Source: Notospermus geniculatus (taxonomy: Eukaryota; Nemertea; Pilidiophora; Heteronemertea; Lineidae). From it: a stretch of DNA of 64,000 bases. The stretch's first letter is position 1. The number at the start of each line of letters is the position of its first letter. Positions 31,743 through 43,863 of the stretch are shown here, one piece after another. Under the pieces are notes generated by a model, which searched no databases, was not told where the DNA came from, and saw only the letters and a list, made by a program, of their open reading frames with translations. The DNA is taken from positions 26,156-90,155 of the forward strand of contig NMRB01001458.1 of assembly GCA_002633025.1 (NCBI GenBank), written 5' to 3'. The translations under genes were made by a program, and so were the position numbers.

Positions 31743-33426
31743 TATGGGCGGTTATATCCGCAAAAAGTACACGTTGACAAAACAGACACGTTGGTTACAA
31801 AATCAGAGACGTGCTTTTAGAAAACAAAGATGTTCTCTGACAAAACCGAGACGTTCAGCTGCGATTTGGAGTCGTTCACAGAGGAGACGTTGGGTGATAC
31901 TGGAGTCGTTAACAAAATTTGGAGACGTGGCCTTTTCAGAGACGTTCAATTTTTCAAACGTAGCGATAATTTTGAATGGTACGCAATACACAGACGTCGA
32001 CATGATTTGGAGACGTGCATTTTCAGAGACGTTCAATTTTTCAAACGTAGCGATAATTTTGAATGGTACGCAATACACAGACGTTGACATAATTTGGAGA
32101 CGTGCATTTTCAGAGACGTTGGGTGGCGCTCGTGGCAGTTAAAGGTGAACTAGCCGTTATTTACCTCCTGTCCAGACAAATTTTAATGAGGTCGAATTTG
32201 ATTGGATGTTGGTGCATGGTGATGTCCCATCATGCCTCAGCATGAATTAAGATGAAAGGGGGCGCTGCGATCGCTTTCGTGAAAATCGGTTTTCACTCTA
32301 GTTGAGCCCCCATTTGTAAGTATTTTTTTAAAAATTCCTTCGCAGTGCATTAGTACTGGGATGTATCTACAAACGTCGGGCGCAAAACTAAAATAATAGG
32401 TGGCGCTACTGAGGTATTGACGCTTTTAAGTTTTTGGTCATCAGTTCTGAATGGGTTAACATATTGACTTAATTCTTGTACATTCATCATTTACATATGT
32501 CTCTGCATCCATAGGCTACATAAAGCAATTTACCGCATTTAGCCCCTTCCTCATCTTTTTCAGTAAAATAGAATGCTTGGACTTCCTGGGCCTTCCTTCC
32601 AGCAACTAGTGGCGCTATCCTAACCAAGCAGAGATAACCATAACTAGGTCACCTGACCGAATTTTTTGACATGTGTAAATGATGAACGTACTAGAATTAC
32701 GTCAATATGTTAACCCATTCAGAACTTATGACCAAAGACATAAATGTATTAATATCTCAGCAACGCCACCTATTATTTTAGTTTTGAGCCAGGCGTTTTA
32801 TAGACACCCCCCTAGTAATAATGCACTGCGAAGGAATTTTTTACAAAAATCAACCCACAGGGCTCAACTACGGTAAATACTGATTTTCAGGAAAGCTGTC
32901 GCAGCGCCCCCTTTCATCTTAATTCATGCTGAGTCATGATGGGACATCACCATGCACCAACATCCAATCAAATTCGACCTTATTAAAATTTGTCTGGACA
33001 GGAGGTAAATAACGGCTAGTTCACCTTTAACTGCCGCGAGCGCCACCCAACATCTCTGAAAATGCACGTCTCCAAATTATGTCAACGTTTGTGTATTGCG
33101 TACCATTCAAAATTATCACTACGTTTGAAAAATTGAACGTCTCTGAAAATGCACGTCTCCAAATCATGTCGACGTCTGTGTATTGCGTACCATTCAAAAT
33201 TATCACTACGTTTGAAAAATTGAACGTCTCTGAAAAGGCCACGTCTCCAAATTTTGTTAACGACTCCAGTATCACCCAACGTCTCCTCTGTGAACGACTC
33301 CAAACCGCAGCTGAACGTCTCTGTTTTGTCAGAGAACATCTTTGTTTTCTAAAAGCACGTCCCTGATTTTGTAACCAACCTCTCTGTTTTGTCAACGTCT
33401 ACTTTTTGCGGATATAACCACCCATA
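31743..33426. mobile_element. 1.68-kb foldback element, tips TATGGGYGGT, 6-bp target duplication
   Basis: Left tip TATGGGCGGTTATATCCGC, right tip GCGGATATAACCACCCATA. GTGGCG flanks both sides (31737-31742 and 33427-33432). Arms of about 750 bases carry GAGACGTT-type motifs, including an 87-base tandem unit (starts 31937, 32024, 32111). The loop is about 32500-32665. Arm frames on both strands are artefacts. Its tips match those of the foldback at 60378. Confidence 0.92.
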
Positions 33427-33639
33427 GTGGCGCTGCAGTCGCTTTCCCGCGCATTTCTCGCCGGCACCGGCATCGTCACTCTGGATGGCATAGCCGCCGG
33501 TGTAATGTTTTCTTCTAATCCATTGTTGTCGTTTTTTGTGGCTCCCATTAATGTTAGTTTGGAACACACTGGGAGTATTACCGGTACTCATTGTGAAATC
33601 GCACCTTATTCCGTCAATCAATTGTAATGTAATATCACA

Positions 33640-35460
33640 CTTGTCACTGGTACCACAAAAATTACAATTGAGATAGGCGACTGTTGTCCTGACATCATTG
33701 TTGTGACTGAGGTTAAACCCAAGCATACAACAGTTCCTATTAGAGTTGTCCTCTATTCACAACTGTTTGGAGCTCCAGACAGTCCGACGAAATAGAGCAC
33801 TACATATTAGGTAACAGGCTGGGTAATGTGTGCCAGGAATAGTGCCCATTTCATGGGTGTTATGTGAGTGATTTTGTGTCAGTTTTCTACATAGGTTTGT
33901 GGTCACACCATTATTCAGGGTATGCATGCCATTGATTTGGAAAAGGCTTAGGCCCTTTCAAAAAAAGAAAAAGTTTCTCAGGTTGTCCGTACAAGCCCTA
34001 CTTACACAATAGAAATCCCCGGGCCTTTTGAGACTAGGTGTGGGCGTCTACACTACAAAAATAAAATCCAGCTGAACTTAACTGCTACGCCCGGTGTAAT
34101 GTTTTTCACTGCCCCCCGTTTGCCAATGTCCCCCAACAAAAGACTGACGGAATAAGCCGCGACGTGACAATGGGGGAGGCACTGATCAACATGTCTTTCT
34201 GTATTTGAGTCTCCGCCACACAATAAAGCGGGCATTGTCATACGGGGGGGCATTCTCATACATTACACCTGTGTTAGGATCGCTGCTGGCGTGCACTCTT
34301 CACGAGGAGGCGGCGCCAAATTTCACTTACGTTATCTTATGTAAAGACAATTTTCTCTCGTAAAAACCAGGCCTAGGTTTAGAGAACTTACGATGCCCCA
34401 CAAAAGCTGCACTAGACACGCCGCCTGTCGGCCTCGCGTAAGTTACGCGCAAATTACGCAAAAAAACCGGGGTTTTATGTAGTGTATCCAAGGCTATAAA
34501 TTCGCCTCTCATGATCAGACAGCTCCTCACGACCTCCAAGGTATGCGCCAATCCTTGCATTATCATTGCCCTAAAGCATGGCGCACACGGGCGACTAAAA
34601 TGGGGGCGACTACAGATGCGACTACTACGTCGCATGCGATAATTACCTTTGAGGTCGATCAGTGATGTCATCCGCGACACCAATGAAGAATTTGTCGCAA
34701 ACGAGTCGAAAAAAACTAAAAATATGTTCAGTCGCTGCTGTGGTCGCAAGGCCGGTCACCGAGAAAATCACTCGAAAAATCGCCCGTGGGGGCAGGCTTA
34801 AATTAAACAGGCCTGCTAAAATGCAGCAACCTCTGCCTTTGTAACAGCATCTCGTCGTTGTCTTCGCGTGCAGCCATGGCTCTCACTAGTAGACCTTTAT
34901 CCCATTCAACAGTCTCGACAACAGTTGTCAAAGAGTTGTTGCACAGACTCTTCAACAACAGTCTGGCTCCACACAATAGCTGAACTGTTGGAGTGACAGT
35001 ATGGACAAACTGAGAAACTTTTTTCAAAAGGGCCTAAGCCTTTTCAAAATCAATGGCATGCGTACCCTGAATAATGGTTTGACCACAAACCTATAGAAAA
35101 CTGACACTCAATCAAACTCACATAACCCCCATGAAATGGGCACTATTCCTGGCACACATTACCCAGCCTGTTACCTAATATGTAGAGCTCTATTTCATCG
35201 GACAGTCTGGAGTTCCAAACAGTTGTGAATAGAGGACAACTCTATTAGTGTATCTGATGTTCTACTCCCAGGTTTTCAGCTTCCCTACCACAATTTTGAC
35301 AAGGTAGGCAGAGGCATTTGTATTTATGTAAGATCTGCCCTGGAAGCCGAGATCATCAATACAGATTCAGATTTCACAGAACATATTTGGGTCTCTATCA
35401 AATTCTCCGTGTACAAAATCCCTCTTACTGTTGGTGCAGTATACCGTAGCCCCTAATTCG
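33640..35460 (+). pseudogene. LINE endonuclease N-terminal half, split by a foldback
   Basis: Left piece: GDCCPDIIVVTEVKPKHTTV up to 33735. Right piece from 35257: SVSDVLLPGFQLPYHNFDKV, then GRGICIYVRSALEAE and IWVSIKFSVYK. The two pieces are in the same frame if the foldback and one ATT copy are removed. The EVKPK Glu corresponds to the catalytic Glu block of APE-type endonucleases. A stop near 35455 (after VGAVYRSP) separates this from the next frame. Confidence 0.75.
33732..35257. mobile_element. 1.5-kb foldback inside the endonuclease
   Basis: AGAGTTGTCCTCTATTCACA at the left pairs with TGTGAATAGAGGACAACTCT at the right. ATT lies on both sides. Arms of about 250 bases also share GCCTGTTACCTAATATGTAG-like text. 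The interior (34010-35000) has GC-rich unclassified text and no supported gene. Confidence 0.88.
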
Positions 35461-36684
35461 TCAACCGATAATAACAACAGGTTACTGGAGTTGATTTCAT
35501 CACCAGTAAGTTTAGGGAGGTCAACCGTAATATTAGGCGACTTCAACTTGCGGGATGTCAACTGGATCACTGGTACCTCATCGAAACCTGACACCCATAT
35601 ATCTTCTGCCTTTTTGGAAAGATGCCAAGACCACTTTTTGCATCAGCATGTGACCCAACCTACCAGACATCGGGCAGGACAGCAACCTAGTCTGCTTGAT
35701 CTAGTCTTGACATCGAATCCGGACCTCATTCACAGGATTGAACATCATACCCAGCTGGGTATGAGTGATCACGATACACTCATTATTGACGTTGAGCTAC
35801 AACCGGATGATGTTCCTGCGAAAGTCGTCACAAGAAGAGCTTATGACAAAGCCAACTTCCGCCAAATCCAAACCGAGCTAGGGGAAATTGATTTCAACAA
35901 TGAATTGTCCTCGCGAGGGGCAGATGATGCTTACACTCATTTTCTAAATCTTGTCAACTCCATCGCTATGAAACATGTACCTGAGAAACGCTGCATGATT
36001 AATGGCACACCAAATAAGAAGCCCCTGTGGATGAATGCAAAAGCCCTGACGAAGGTCAAGAAGAAGCATGGTGCTTATCGCAGATATTTGAGTACGTGTG
36101 AGGGCAGAGATTACCAGCTCTATATCAATGCTCGGAATGAGGCCACTAAATCTGTCAGAAAAGCCAAATTAGAATTCGAGCGAAGGTTAATTAAGGATTG
36201 CAAACAGAATCCTAAACAGTTTTGGGCATACTGTAAGTCTAAATCCAAACCAAAGGATTCCATACCTGATCTTACTACTGACGATGGCAAAACTTACCAA
36301 ACCGATAGAGCCAAGGCTGAAGTTTTAAATAATTACTTTGCCAGTGTGTTCACCCTTGACGATACTTCTTCAATCCCCGATATTCCCTACCAGGTTGATA
36401 CTGCTCTCCATATTCCTGAAAAAACGGTCGCAGAAGTGGCAAAGAAACTGCGAGAGCTTGATCCATCCAAAAGCCCTGGCCCCGATGGCTTACACCCTAG
36501 AATACTCCATGAGCTGGCCGATAGCTTAGCCTACCCACTCAGTCTCATTTTCAACAAGAGTTTGGTTTCTGGTGTAGTGTCTCATTTTCAACAAGAGTTT
36601 GGTTTCTGGTGTAGTGCCCACAATTTGGAAAAATGCCAAAGTTACCCCCATCTTCAAAAAAGGAAGCAAGTCATCGCCTGGTAA
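35431..36684 (+). pseudogene. LINE endonuclease C-terminal half, linker and RT start
   Basis: Endonuclease landmarks are VILGDFNLRDVNW and, near residue 110, LGMSDHDTLIIDV (catalytic SDH). A basic linker follows (KKPLWMNAKALTKVKKKHGA, KQNPKQFWAYCKSKSK, NNYFASVFT), then the RT start PSKSPGPDGLHPRILHELAD. The true frame is lost in a 37-bp tandem duplication at 36543-36616; the last residues of this frame are out of register. Confidence 0.88.
36543..36616 (+). repeat. 37-bp tandem duplication that shifts the RT frame
   Basis: TCTCATTTTCAACAAGAGTT starts at 36543 and again at 36580. As 37 is not a multiple of 3, the RT frame shifts by one; the RT reads on in the next frame from 36599. Confidence 0.95.
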
Positions 36685-37378
36685 CTACAGGCCAATCAGC
36701 CTGACGCCTATTTGCTGCAAAGTGATGGAATCGATCTTGAGGGACCATATTATGAACCATCTTGACTCTAACCACCTGATCTCAAAAGAACAACACGGAT
36801 TTGTTAACAGCAAAAGTTGTATCAGCAATGTTTTGGAAGTTTTGGATCAGTGGACGAAGGCCATCGACATGGGTAATGACATCGACATTGTCTTTCTCGA
36901 TTTCGCCAAAGCTTTTGACTCCGTTCCGCATCAGAGACTCTTAGCAAAATTACGTCACATGGGAATATCAGGACAAGTTCTTACTTGGATTGAGCATTTC
37001 CTTAGTGGCAGATCCCAACGTGTTGATGTTAATGGTAGCCTATCATCTCCTCAAGATGTGAAAAGCGGCATCCCACAAGGCAGTGTTTTGGGGCCACTTC
37101 TATTTGTCGTTTACATTAACGACTTGCCCTTGGAGCTTACAAACACATCACGCCTTTTTGCAGACGACGCCAAGTTATTTGAGTCACTTGCTGCTGAGGA
37201 AGTCTCTACCATTCAGTCTGACCTTCATAAGCTCGATGCTTGGTCAAGGGATTGGTTACTTTCGTTCCAACCACCAAAAAGCAAACATATGCATATTGGT
37301 AGCGTTCATTCTGCCCCACGCCTCTGCATGACTAATAAATGTGACGTATTAGTTGATCTAGAACACACTATCCTTTAA
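36599..37378 (+). pseudogene. LINE reverse transcriptase domain
   Basis: Contains all core RT blocks: WKNAKVTPIFKKGSKSSPGN, YRPISLTPICCKVMESIL, QHGFVNSKSCISNVLEVLD, VFLDFAKAFDSVPHQRLL (first Asp), KSGIPQGSVLGPLLFVVYIN, and RLFADDAKLF (catalytic DD). WLLSFQPPKSKHMHIG follows. A single in-frame TAA at 37376 separates it from the C-terminal frame, where the family reads through. Confidence 0.9.
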
Positions 37379-37384
37379 AAAGAC

Positions 37385-37990
37385 TTGGGCGTTATGATCG
37401 ATAACAGATTGACTTTTTCTGATCATATTGATAAAATAACCACTACCGCCACAAGAATCTTAGCGACCATAAAGAGGACCTTCTCTTACAGGGACGAGAA
37501 GCTTTTGATCAGGTTGTATACTAGCTTTGTTAGGCCGCATCTTGAATACGCTCATGAAATATGGAATCCAGTCTTAATACGCGACATCGAACGAATCGAG
37601 AAAATACAAAGACGAGCGACCAAACTTATCCCGCACCTCCAACATCTTTGTTACAGTGAAAGACTCAGACGTCTGGACTTAATGTCCCTAGTCCATCGGA
37701 GGCGTCGTGGGGATATGATTACCTTGTTTAGAATTATGAGTGGGTTCCTCATCGCAGATATACCCTTGCAACCCAACATCTCGATTACGCGCGGTCATTC
37801 TCGTAAGTTGTTTGTCCCCAGGAGCAAACCTAATACAAGAAAAAATTTCTTCTGTTGCAGGGTAATTAAAGACTGGAATAGTTTGCCTGATTCCGTTGTG
37901 ACAGCTCCTTCAATTGAGGCATTCAAGAAGAGGCTGGATCTTCACTGGGCAAATTGTGAAACCCTCTTCAACCATAGGGCGCTGAAGTAA
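37385..37990 (+). pseudogene. LINE ORF2 C-terminal domain
   Basis: DLGVMIDNRLTFSDHIDKIT, RLYTSFVRPHLEYAHEIWNP, IEKIQRRATKLIPHL, YSERLRRLDLMSLVHRRRRG, SRKLFVPRSKPNTRKNFF and CRVIKDWNSLPDSVVTAPSI follow the RT in order, ending at a stop at 37990. This is the standard CR1-like C-terminus. It is in the same frame as the preceding RT apart from the stop at 37376. Confidence 0.9.
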
Positions 37991-38607
37991 TGTAGAAATT
38001 ATTTGGCTTCAGCACGACATATCGTTATTTTTATCTTATGCTCTCATTTTCCTGCCTTCGTATTATTTTACTTGTCTTATGTCTGCTTGATGTTGCATGT
38101 ATTGTATGGCTTTTTCTGTTTTCTTTTTTCCCAGCCTTCTTCAGTTATTTATTTATTTACTTATTTATTTATTCTTTTTTTTTTGTTTTTTGTTTTTGTT
38201 TTGTTTTTTTTTGTTTTTTTCTTCTTTTTCTCTTGTTTTCCTCTCCCCACTTATTTATTGTTCTTTGCCCAAGCTGCACTATTTATACTTTTGAAATTTA
38301 TTCTACGCACATGGCAAAAATAAACAAATCATAACAACATTGTTTTATATGGTTTGTAGGAAGTCTATATAGGCCAATTTAGGAAACAATATATCATTTG
38401 AGTCACGTTCATGTCATTTGGTTTGGATTTATATTTGATAATGACTATCTACGTGGGATCAACATTACTCCTTACTTCGTTACACATTATTCTCGCGAGT
38501 TGCATGTATCCTCCCCTTCGCGTCTCTGTGCTACGGATTGTGTCTATTAAGTTTCAATGTTAGCGGAAAAGTTCCAGAAGGAACAAGACTCCGAAGTGAT
38601 GATGATG

Positions 38608-38769
38608 NNNNNNNNNNNNNNNNNNNNNNNNNNNNNNNNNNNNNNNNNNNNNNNNNNNNNNNNNNNNNNNNNNNNNNNNNNNNNNNNNNNNNNNNNNNNN
38701 NNNNNNNNNNNNNNNNNNNNNNNNNNNNNNNNNNNNNNNNNNNNNNNNNNNNNNNNNNNNNNNNNNNNN
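38608..38769. other. Assembly gap (run of N)
   Basis: 162 N. The sequence on either side is unrelated. Confidence 1.
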
Positions 38770-38905
38770 GGGGGTCTCCCCCGATCAAATGAAAATTTAT
38801 TGCCATAATACAGTCGATAGATACGATCAATTTTGAGGGGGTCTGGGGGACTCCCCCAGAAAGGGGGGGGGGGGTTCGGGGGGATTCCCCCCGATACGTA
38901 GTCAA
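38770..38905. repeat. G-run/C-run inverted repeat next to the gap
   Basis: Repeated GGGGG and CCCCC runs such as GGGGGACTCCCCCAGAAAGG. Strong secondary structure likely explains the adjacent gap. Confidence 0.7.
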
Positions 38906-38929
38906 TATTGTTCTGCTATAGGGCCTGCT

Positions 38930-39350
38930 TTACTTCGGCAAAAATCGTTGACGGCTGTGTTGTGCCTCTTCGGCAACTTGCCGAGGCTTGTGACGGTGCG
39001 GACGAAGCCGTTGCTGGATGACGGCACCTTTTGTGCCTGTGTCGTTTGGCAAACTTCGTGGCTATTCGGAAAGTTTCCGTGGTTTGTGACGGTCCCGACG
39101 ATGCCGTTGCTGGCTGACGGCGCCTTTCACACTTCGGTGTCTACCGATGCCGGTGTTGGCCGACGGCGCCCTCTCCATTGCGGTGTTATACTTCGGCTAA
39201 TTTCGTGACTTTTCCGAAAATTCCTGAGGATGGTGACGGTGCCGACGATGCCGTTGTGGCCGACGGCGCCTTCCATTACGCTGTTTTACTTCGGCAAAAT
39301 TCGTTACTCTTCCGAAAATTACCGAGGCTAGTGACGGTGCCGACGATGTA
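38930..39350. repeat. Degenerate tandem repeat with GACGGTGCCGACGATG
   Basis: GACGGTGCGGACGAAGCCG (about 38990), GACGGTCCCGACGATGCCG (39088), GACGGTGCCGACGATGCCG (39235) and GACGGTGCCGACGATG (39334), with TTACTTCGGCAAAA and TTCCGAAAATT between. The period is about 100-150 bases. Confidence 0.75.
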
Positions 39351-39429
39351 TGAATACAACTTTCGAATGAAATGGTCCATGGACCATGTGCTCACCGGGT
39401 TGGACATAACAGTCTAATGACAGAGGGAT

Positions 39430-39674
39430 GAGCAATCTGGGTCAAGTCATTCTCGGGTAGGACTTTGATGATTTGGGGGGCCACCTGGTGGCCATATTGG
39501 ATGTCCGATCAGGCCGGAACTTCACATGCACATAAAGGTCATCTGCAGGGGGCCACATAGCACATTGGTGCGTTTTGGGTCACGTGGTTCCTGAGTTACA
39601 GCACTTTGACGATTTTCGGTTTACGCCACCTGGCGGCCATATTTGATGTCTGAGTCGTTCCTGAGTAATAGCAG
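39430..39674 (+). repeat. Left part of a dispersed-repeat copy, interrupted at 39675
   Basis: CACCTGGTGGCCATATTGGA and GCCACCTGGCGGCCATATTT mark units of the family at 20031. The copy continues at 40569 with CAGGTTACGCCACCTGGCGG. Confidence 0.85.
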
Positions 39675-40568
39675 TTACCCCTATTAAAAATAATATGCGA
39701 TACCATAGGATATACCATAGAGATATACCATATGATATACCATAGGACCATAGACAATTACCATAGATTTTCTATGGTGCTTGTCTATGGTGTTTTGTAA
39801 CAGTGTATGGTACTTTTCCTATGGTACGGGTACCAATATGATACCATAAGAACTTTATGGTTCATCAACTTCTATGGTAATCTTTTTATGGTATAATGTT
39901 GTGTTATTCTATGGTTTATACCCTTTCTATAGTGTTCTGCTGTATGGTATTCCGCCATAAAACCACAGAGGGTACCATGTAAAATGCTTGAAAACAGTAA
40001 AGTTTGTCAAGACTCAGAGTTTGACTTGTGAAGAGACTTCTCCGAAAGTGTATGTTTTCTGTTTTGTCAGGTATTTGGTTTTACCATAAAAAAATTAGTA
40101 TGATATTCTCGCTCATAATTGCAGACCAACTGCAACCAACATCAGAAATGATTAGTGCCTATAGTAAGCAAGAATCTTATAAATTTATAAATCAGAACAT
40201 TTAACTCCTCGCTTTTTTTCAATGGGAAAAACATTTATTTTTCCCATTTTCATCCCTTGTACCATAGGAATACCATAGAACCATAGGAAACCACAGTACC
40301 ATAAATTAATACCATAGCACCATAACATTCTATAGTACCATAAATTAATACCATAGAACCCTAGCATACCATAGTACCATAAACGGGATCCATAAGTACC
40401 ATAAATTAATACCATAGTACCATAAAATACAATTGTACCATGAATGGGAACCATAAGTACCATAAATTAATACCATAGTACCGTAAAATACCATGGGTAC
40501 AATAGCAATATACCATACAATACCATAAATACCATAGGGTACCACAGGATACCATAAGGTACCATAGC
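39675..40568. mobile_element. Non-autonomous element: shared core between two ACCATAG arrays
   Basis: Begins CCCCTATTAAAAATAATATG. Clusters of TACCATAG/CTATGGTA (39695-39960 and 40258-40565) enclose a core (39960-40240) similar to 4200-4515 in inverse orientation. It is inserted in the dispersed repeat, which resumes at 40569; the uninterrupted order is seen at 20455-20500. No gene is supported. Confidence 0.75.
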
Positions 40569-41060
40569 TATACAGGTTACGCCACCTGGCGGCAATATTG
40601 GATGTCCAATCGGGCCGAAACTTGGTATTTTTAAAGGTACCCCTCCAGTGCATGTTTGTGCAAGATATGAAGTCGCTTGGTGAAATAATGACAAACTGTG
40701 GCAGGTTCGTCACTTTTGTCGAACTTTAACCTCTGAGACCTTGAAAAGTAGGTCAAATCAAAAGCCCGTTATATATGTTATGTATCCTTATTAGATACAC
40801 CTATCATAAAAATTTGGAGAAGATCTAGTCATTAGTTCAGGAGTTATTGCACTTTTTGTCTTTTCGGTTTCTGCCACCTGGTGGCCAAGCTAAGAGTCAA
40901 ATCGGACCGAAACTTGGTGTCATGGGTCATCTGACCTAGGGGTATATATGTAGCAAGTTTCAGATCAATAGCTCTGGCGGTTACGAAACGTGCCCTGCTA
41001 ATGGAACACGACGACGACGGACGCTGCACCATCGTAATAGCTCACACCGGTGAGCTAAAA
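40569..41060 (+). repeat. Right part of the interrupted dispersed-repeat copy
   Basis: Contains degraded half sites (TAACCT, AGACCT, AGGTCA at 40732-40760), GGGGTATATATGTA, CGACGACGACGGACG and the end hairpin TAGCTCACACCGGTGAGCTA (41038-41057). Confidence 0.85.
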
Positions 41061-42099
41061 CGTAGTACCTCACTGACGATGAATGCGCACGGTTTCAACC
41101 GATGTTCTCGCCGCGCCGGTGGTAGTGAATTCTGAACTCGCTCCAATACGGACTATCCGGTCGGCTGACAAACGCCGATCCGAACGTGATTCACTGAATA
41201 CCCATGCTCCAGGTCGAATGTAATTGGCGCATTCATGTGGCCACTTTGTTGTGCTCGTGGTTAGCCTGTGGTGTGTTACACGTGTTACCGCCATGCGTGG
41301 CCGAAGGGCATGATTACTGATTAGGCAACGCACTTAACACGCTTGTGGTCTACGCCTAAAAATGGATGTTCGATGAATCATTACCTGATTGGCGTTCGTC
41401 AGCCGACCGGATACAGTATAGGCCTACAGTAATTGCAGGTCACGCATGGAATCGAAGTTGTTGGCAGGCTACTGGATGGACGCGAATTAACATACACCAG
41501 TTCATTGTCCATTGCTTAAAACGGCTTACTGGATAAAGCATAATCATAAACAGCATAATCGTAAATGGCATAATCGGGAGTACGCATAAGGGACACACTT
41601 CGCGTGAACTGCTGCAAAATCTTGTCCCCAGTCAGGTATACTTCACTGCGGACCGAAATACAGGTCATCCAGGTGTACTGTGCGTATTTATAGATCGTGG
41701 TATGCAGGGCTTGCCTAATACATTAGTTTCCCAGTAGCTCACACAAAGTGTTTCCCTTATGCTCATTATTTCCAAGCCCACCATGATAGTGGCCCGAATT
41801 CCTAGTTTCTTGTCGTTCCGCTAAGTGGTTGGTTGCCAGAGTGACGTCAGCACCCCTTACAATTCATCATGGCTGCGCCCATAGTTTGCCGCTTCGGTGA
41901 TTGAAATCGAGACAGAAGCCGAGAAGATATACCGTAATTCATACAAGTATAAGTGATAAGAGATTCAGTGAACATGGGGAAATGCAACATGTACATGCAG
42001 CGGGCACATGCAATGCATCATGTCGATGTCTAAACCAGTTAGCAGTTTAATCAGTTGATCGAACTTATGAACTAGCCTAGTTACATGTAGGCCTGCGCC
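41061..42099. other. No supported gene
   Basis: Only short frames. A small CATAATC repeat lies near 41545-41580. Confidence 0.5.
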
Positions 42100-42473
42100 T
42101 ATGGCAAGCGGATTGTCCACTTATTCAAAAAACCTATATTTTTGCAATATGAAATGGCCAGGGCCATTGTGCTCACATCTGTGATAAGTGTCTGTGGTTA
42201 AGTGTGAAACTGTGACTCTCATGGTGAATGTTGAAGGATCAGTACAGATAAGATAAAGCTGAACACACCAAGAAGTATTTTTATGATCTGATCAGTATTA
42301 TCAGTCAACACAAACTCAGGTTATGGCACCCAGAAGGAGTACAATTTCTGAATACAAGTGGTATTTGTGAACAAACTGCTCTCCTGTCTACGTCACAGAT
42401 GTCAAAAATTCTGTCTTTCAAGATGGCCACCTGCTGGCCACACGTGACGTTCCTTGGGACTGAAAGGGGCTGT

Positions 42474-43630
42474 TCACTTAAAGCTGAACTGCATGCGTAA
42501 AATCAGGGCCTCGCACGTTTTAAAAAAACGCCCGCGCCACAGCGCGGGCAGTACCTGAAATAACATGGGACATCCGCCATGTTTTAGTGGGACTCCAAAC
42601 ATGATAGAGTACCCAAGCATGTAGATGGCAGCACCTTATTTGCGTCCTGACCACCACCAAGTGATCAACGCTGTAAGTGTATGTGCCTGTGGGCCTACAT
42701 ATCAGAAATCGAAATGCTGAAAAAGTATTCGAATGAAAAAAGGAAGAGCCCGGATCCGGATTCGAACCTCCAGGTATTGGCTTGGAAGACCGGCGCGTTT
42801 TCCACTAGACCAGCGGTCCGCTGCGTTTATGCGAGCACTTTTTGTCGGCGAAGTTATTGCGTATTGCGGTATAGTCGTTCCCAGGTTTCGCAAAGGTGTA
42901 AATGCCTATGTAGGCCTATGGTCAATTCATCGTCGAGTTTTGATCATATGGCCGAGGTTACACTGAGGAAAATCACAATAGGGCCATGACACGTCAACAT
43001 TCGGTGCGAGGAATACTTGTGAACAAAATTTTCTGCTTTTGGCTATTTTTGACTATCAGGATGTGTATCAGGTGAGCATTCATTCCTAGTACTGTTTTGC
43101 GTCTTTTTCATTTCGGCTTCGGTTCTCATGACATACTTGCTAGGCCTAAATTGGCGTCTTTTTGTTTGTCCCTTAGCTCAGTGTGTGCATGTTCCGGAGG
43201 CCTAGTATGGATAGGCGGGGCCCGATAGGTGAAACATCTGCCAAGGGAATGCTGTAGGCCAATTTTTGAGTGTATGATAGTCTGTCAGGCCTAGAAGACG
43301 TAGGCTACAACCAGCTTCTCAGATATTTGTTTTATTACAGCTGTTCCTCCATTTCATGAGATGGGCGTGTACTGTCTGTATAGCCTGTACATACCGATGG
43401 CCTACATGGGCTTCTGGTATGTAGGCCTACATGCGTGACTTCCACTTGTTGATGGTCAGGACGCAAATAAGGTGCTGCCACCTACATGCTTCGGTACTCT
43501 ATCATGTTTGGAGTCCCACTAAAACATGGCGGATGTCCCAGGTTATTTCAGTTACTGCCCGCGCTGTGGCGCGGGAGTTTTTTTTAAACGTGCGAGGCCC
43601 TGGTTTTATGCATGCAGTTCAGCTTTAAGG
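42474..43630. mobile_element. 1.16-kb foldback with about 190-bp arms
   Basis: AAAGCTGAACTGCATGC at the left pairs with GCATGCAGTTCAGCTTT at the right. Arms continue through CGCGCCACAGCGCGGGCAGT and GGACATCCGCCATGTTTTAG to about 42668 and 43437. The interior holds a tRNA-like sequence. Confidence 0.85.
42750..42834 (-). tRNA. tRNA-like sequence (possible Gly-UCC pseudogene or SINE head)
   Basis: On the minus strand, A-box-like TGGTCTAGTGGA, anticodon-loop-like CTTCCAA and B box GGTTCGAATCC occur at tRNA spacing, followed by TTTTTT (42736-42741), a Pol III terminator. The acceptor and T stems pair poorly, so a functional tRNA is unlikely. Confidence 0.45.
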
Positions 43631-43863
43631 CTCAATTGTACAATATAAATCTAAGAATTACATTGCCCTGGGCTCTTTCTTGCTTATGTCATAGGCCTAC
43701 TCCCCTCACGCCTGACTGCACAAGCCTCTACTGGAGAGTGTACTCAGGCCAAAAATGTGGTTCTTGGGATTTTGTAAAATTGACCCTTAAGTAAACAGCC
43801 CCTTTTAGCAGGAATGTACAGGATAGGCCTACTTGCATAGATATTTAGACAACATTTAAACAC

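Larger units (their letters stand above)
33440..38335 (+). mobile_element. CR1-like LINE, nearly complete but lesioned
   Basis: Endonuclease, linker, RT and C-terminal parts occur in order from about 33640 to 37990, followed by a T-rich 3' UTR and a tail GCAAAAATAAACAAATC near 38330. One foldback insert (about 33732-35257) splits the endonuclease. The coding lesions inside the remaining part are few: a 37-bp tandem duplication, one in-frame stop, and frame breaks in the endonuclease. Confidence 0.85.

Noticed and set aside
31669-33726. Frames on both strands with repeated FSETFNFSNVAIILNGTQ-like blocks
   Set aside because: They are translations of the foldback arms, mirror each other on the two strands and show no known motif.
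38003-38334. Overlapping frames for very hydrophobic Phe/Leu-rich peptides
   Set aside because: They come from the T-rich 3' UTR of the CR1-like LINE.
42681-42989. Overlapping plus-strand frames across the tRNA-like sequence
   Set aside because: They read through a tRNA-like unit on the opposite strand and have no domain.
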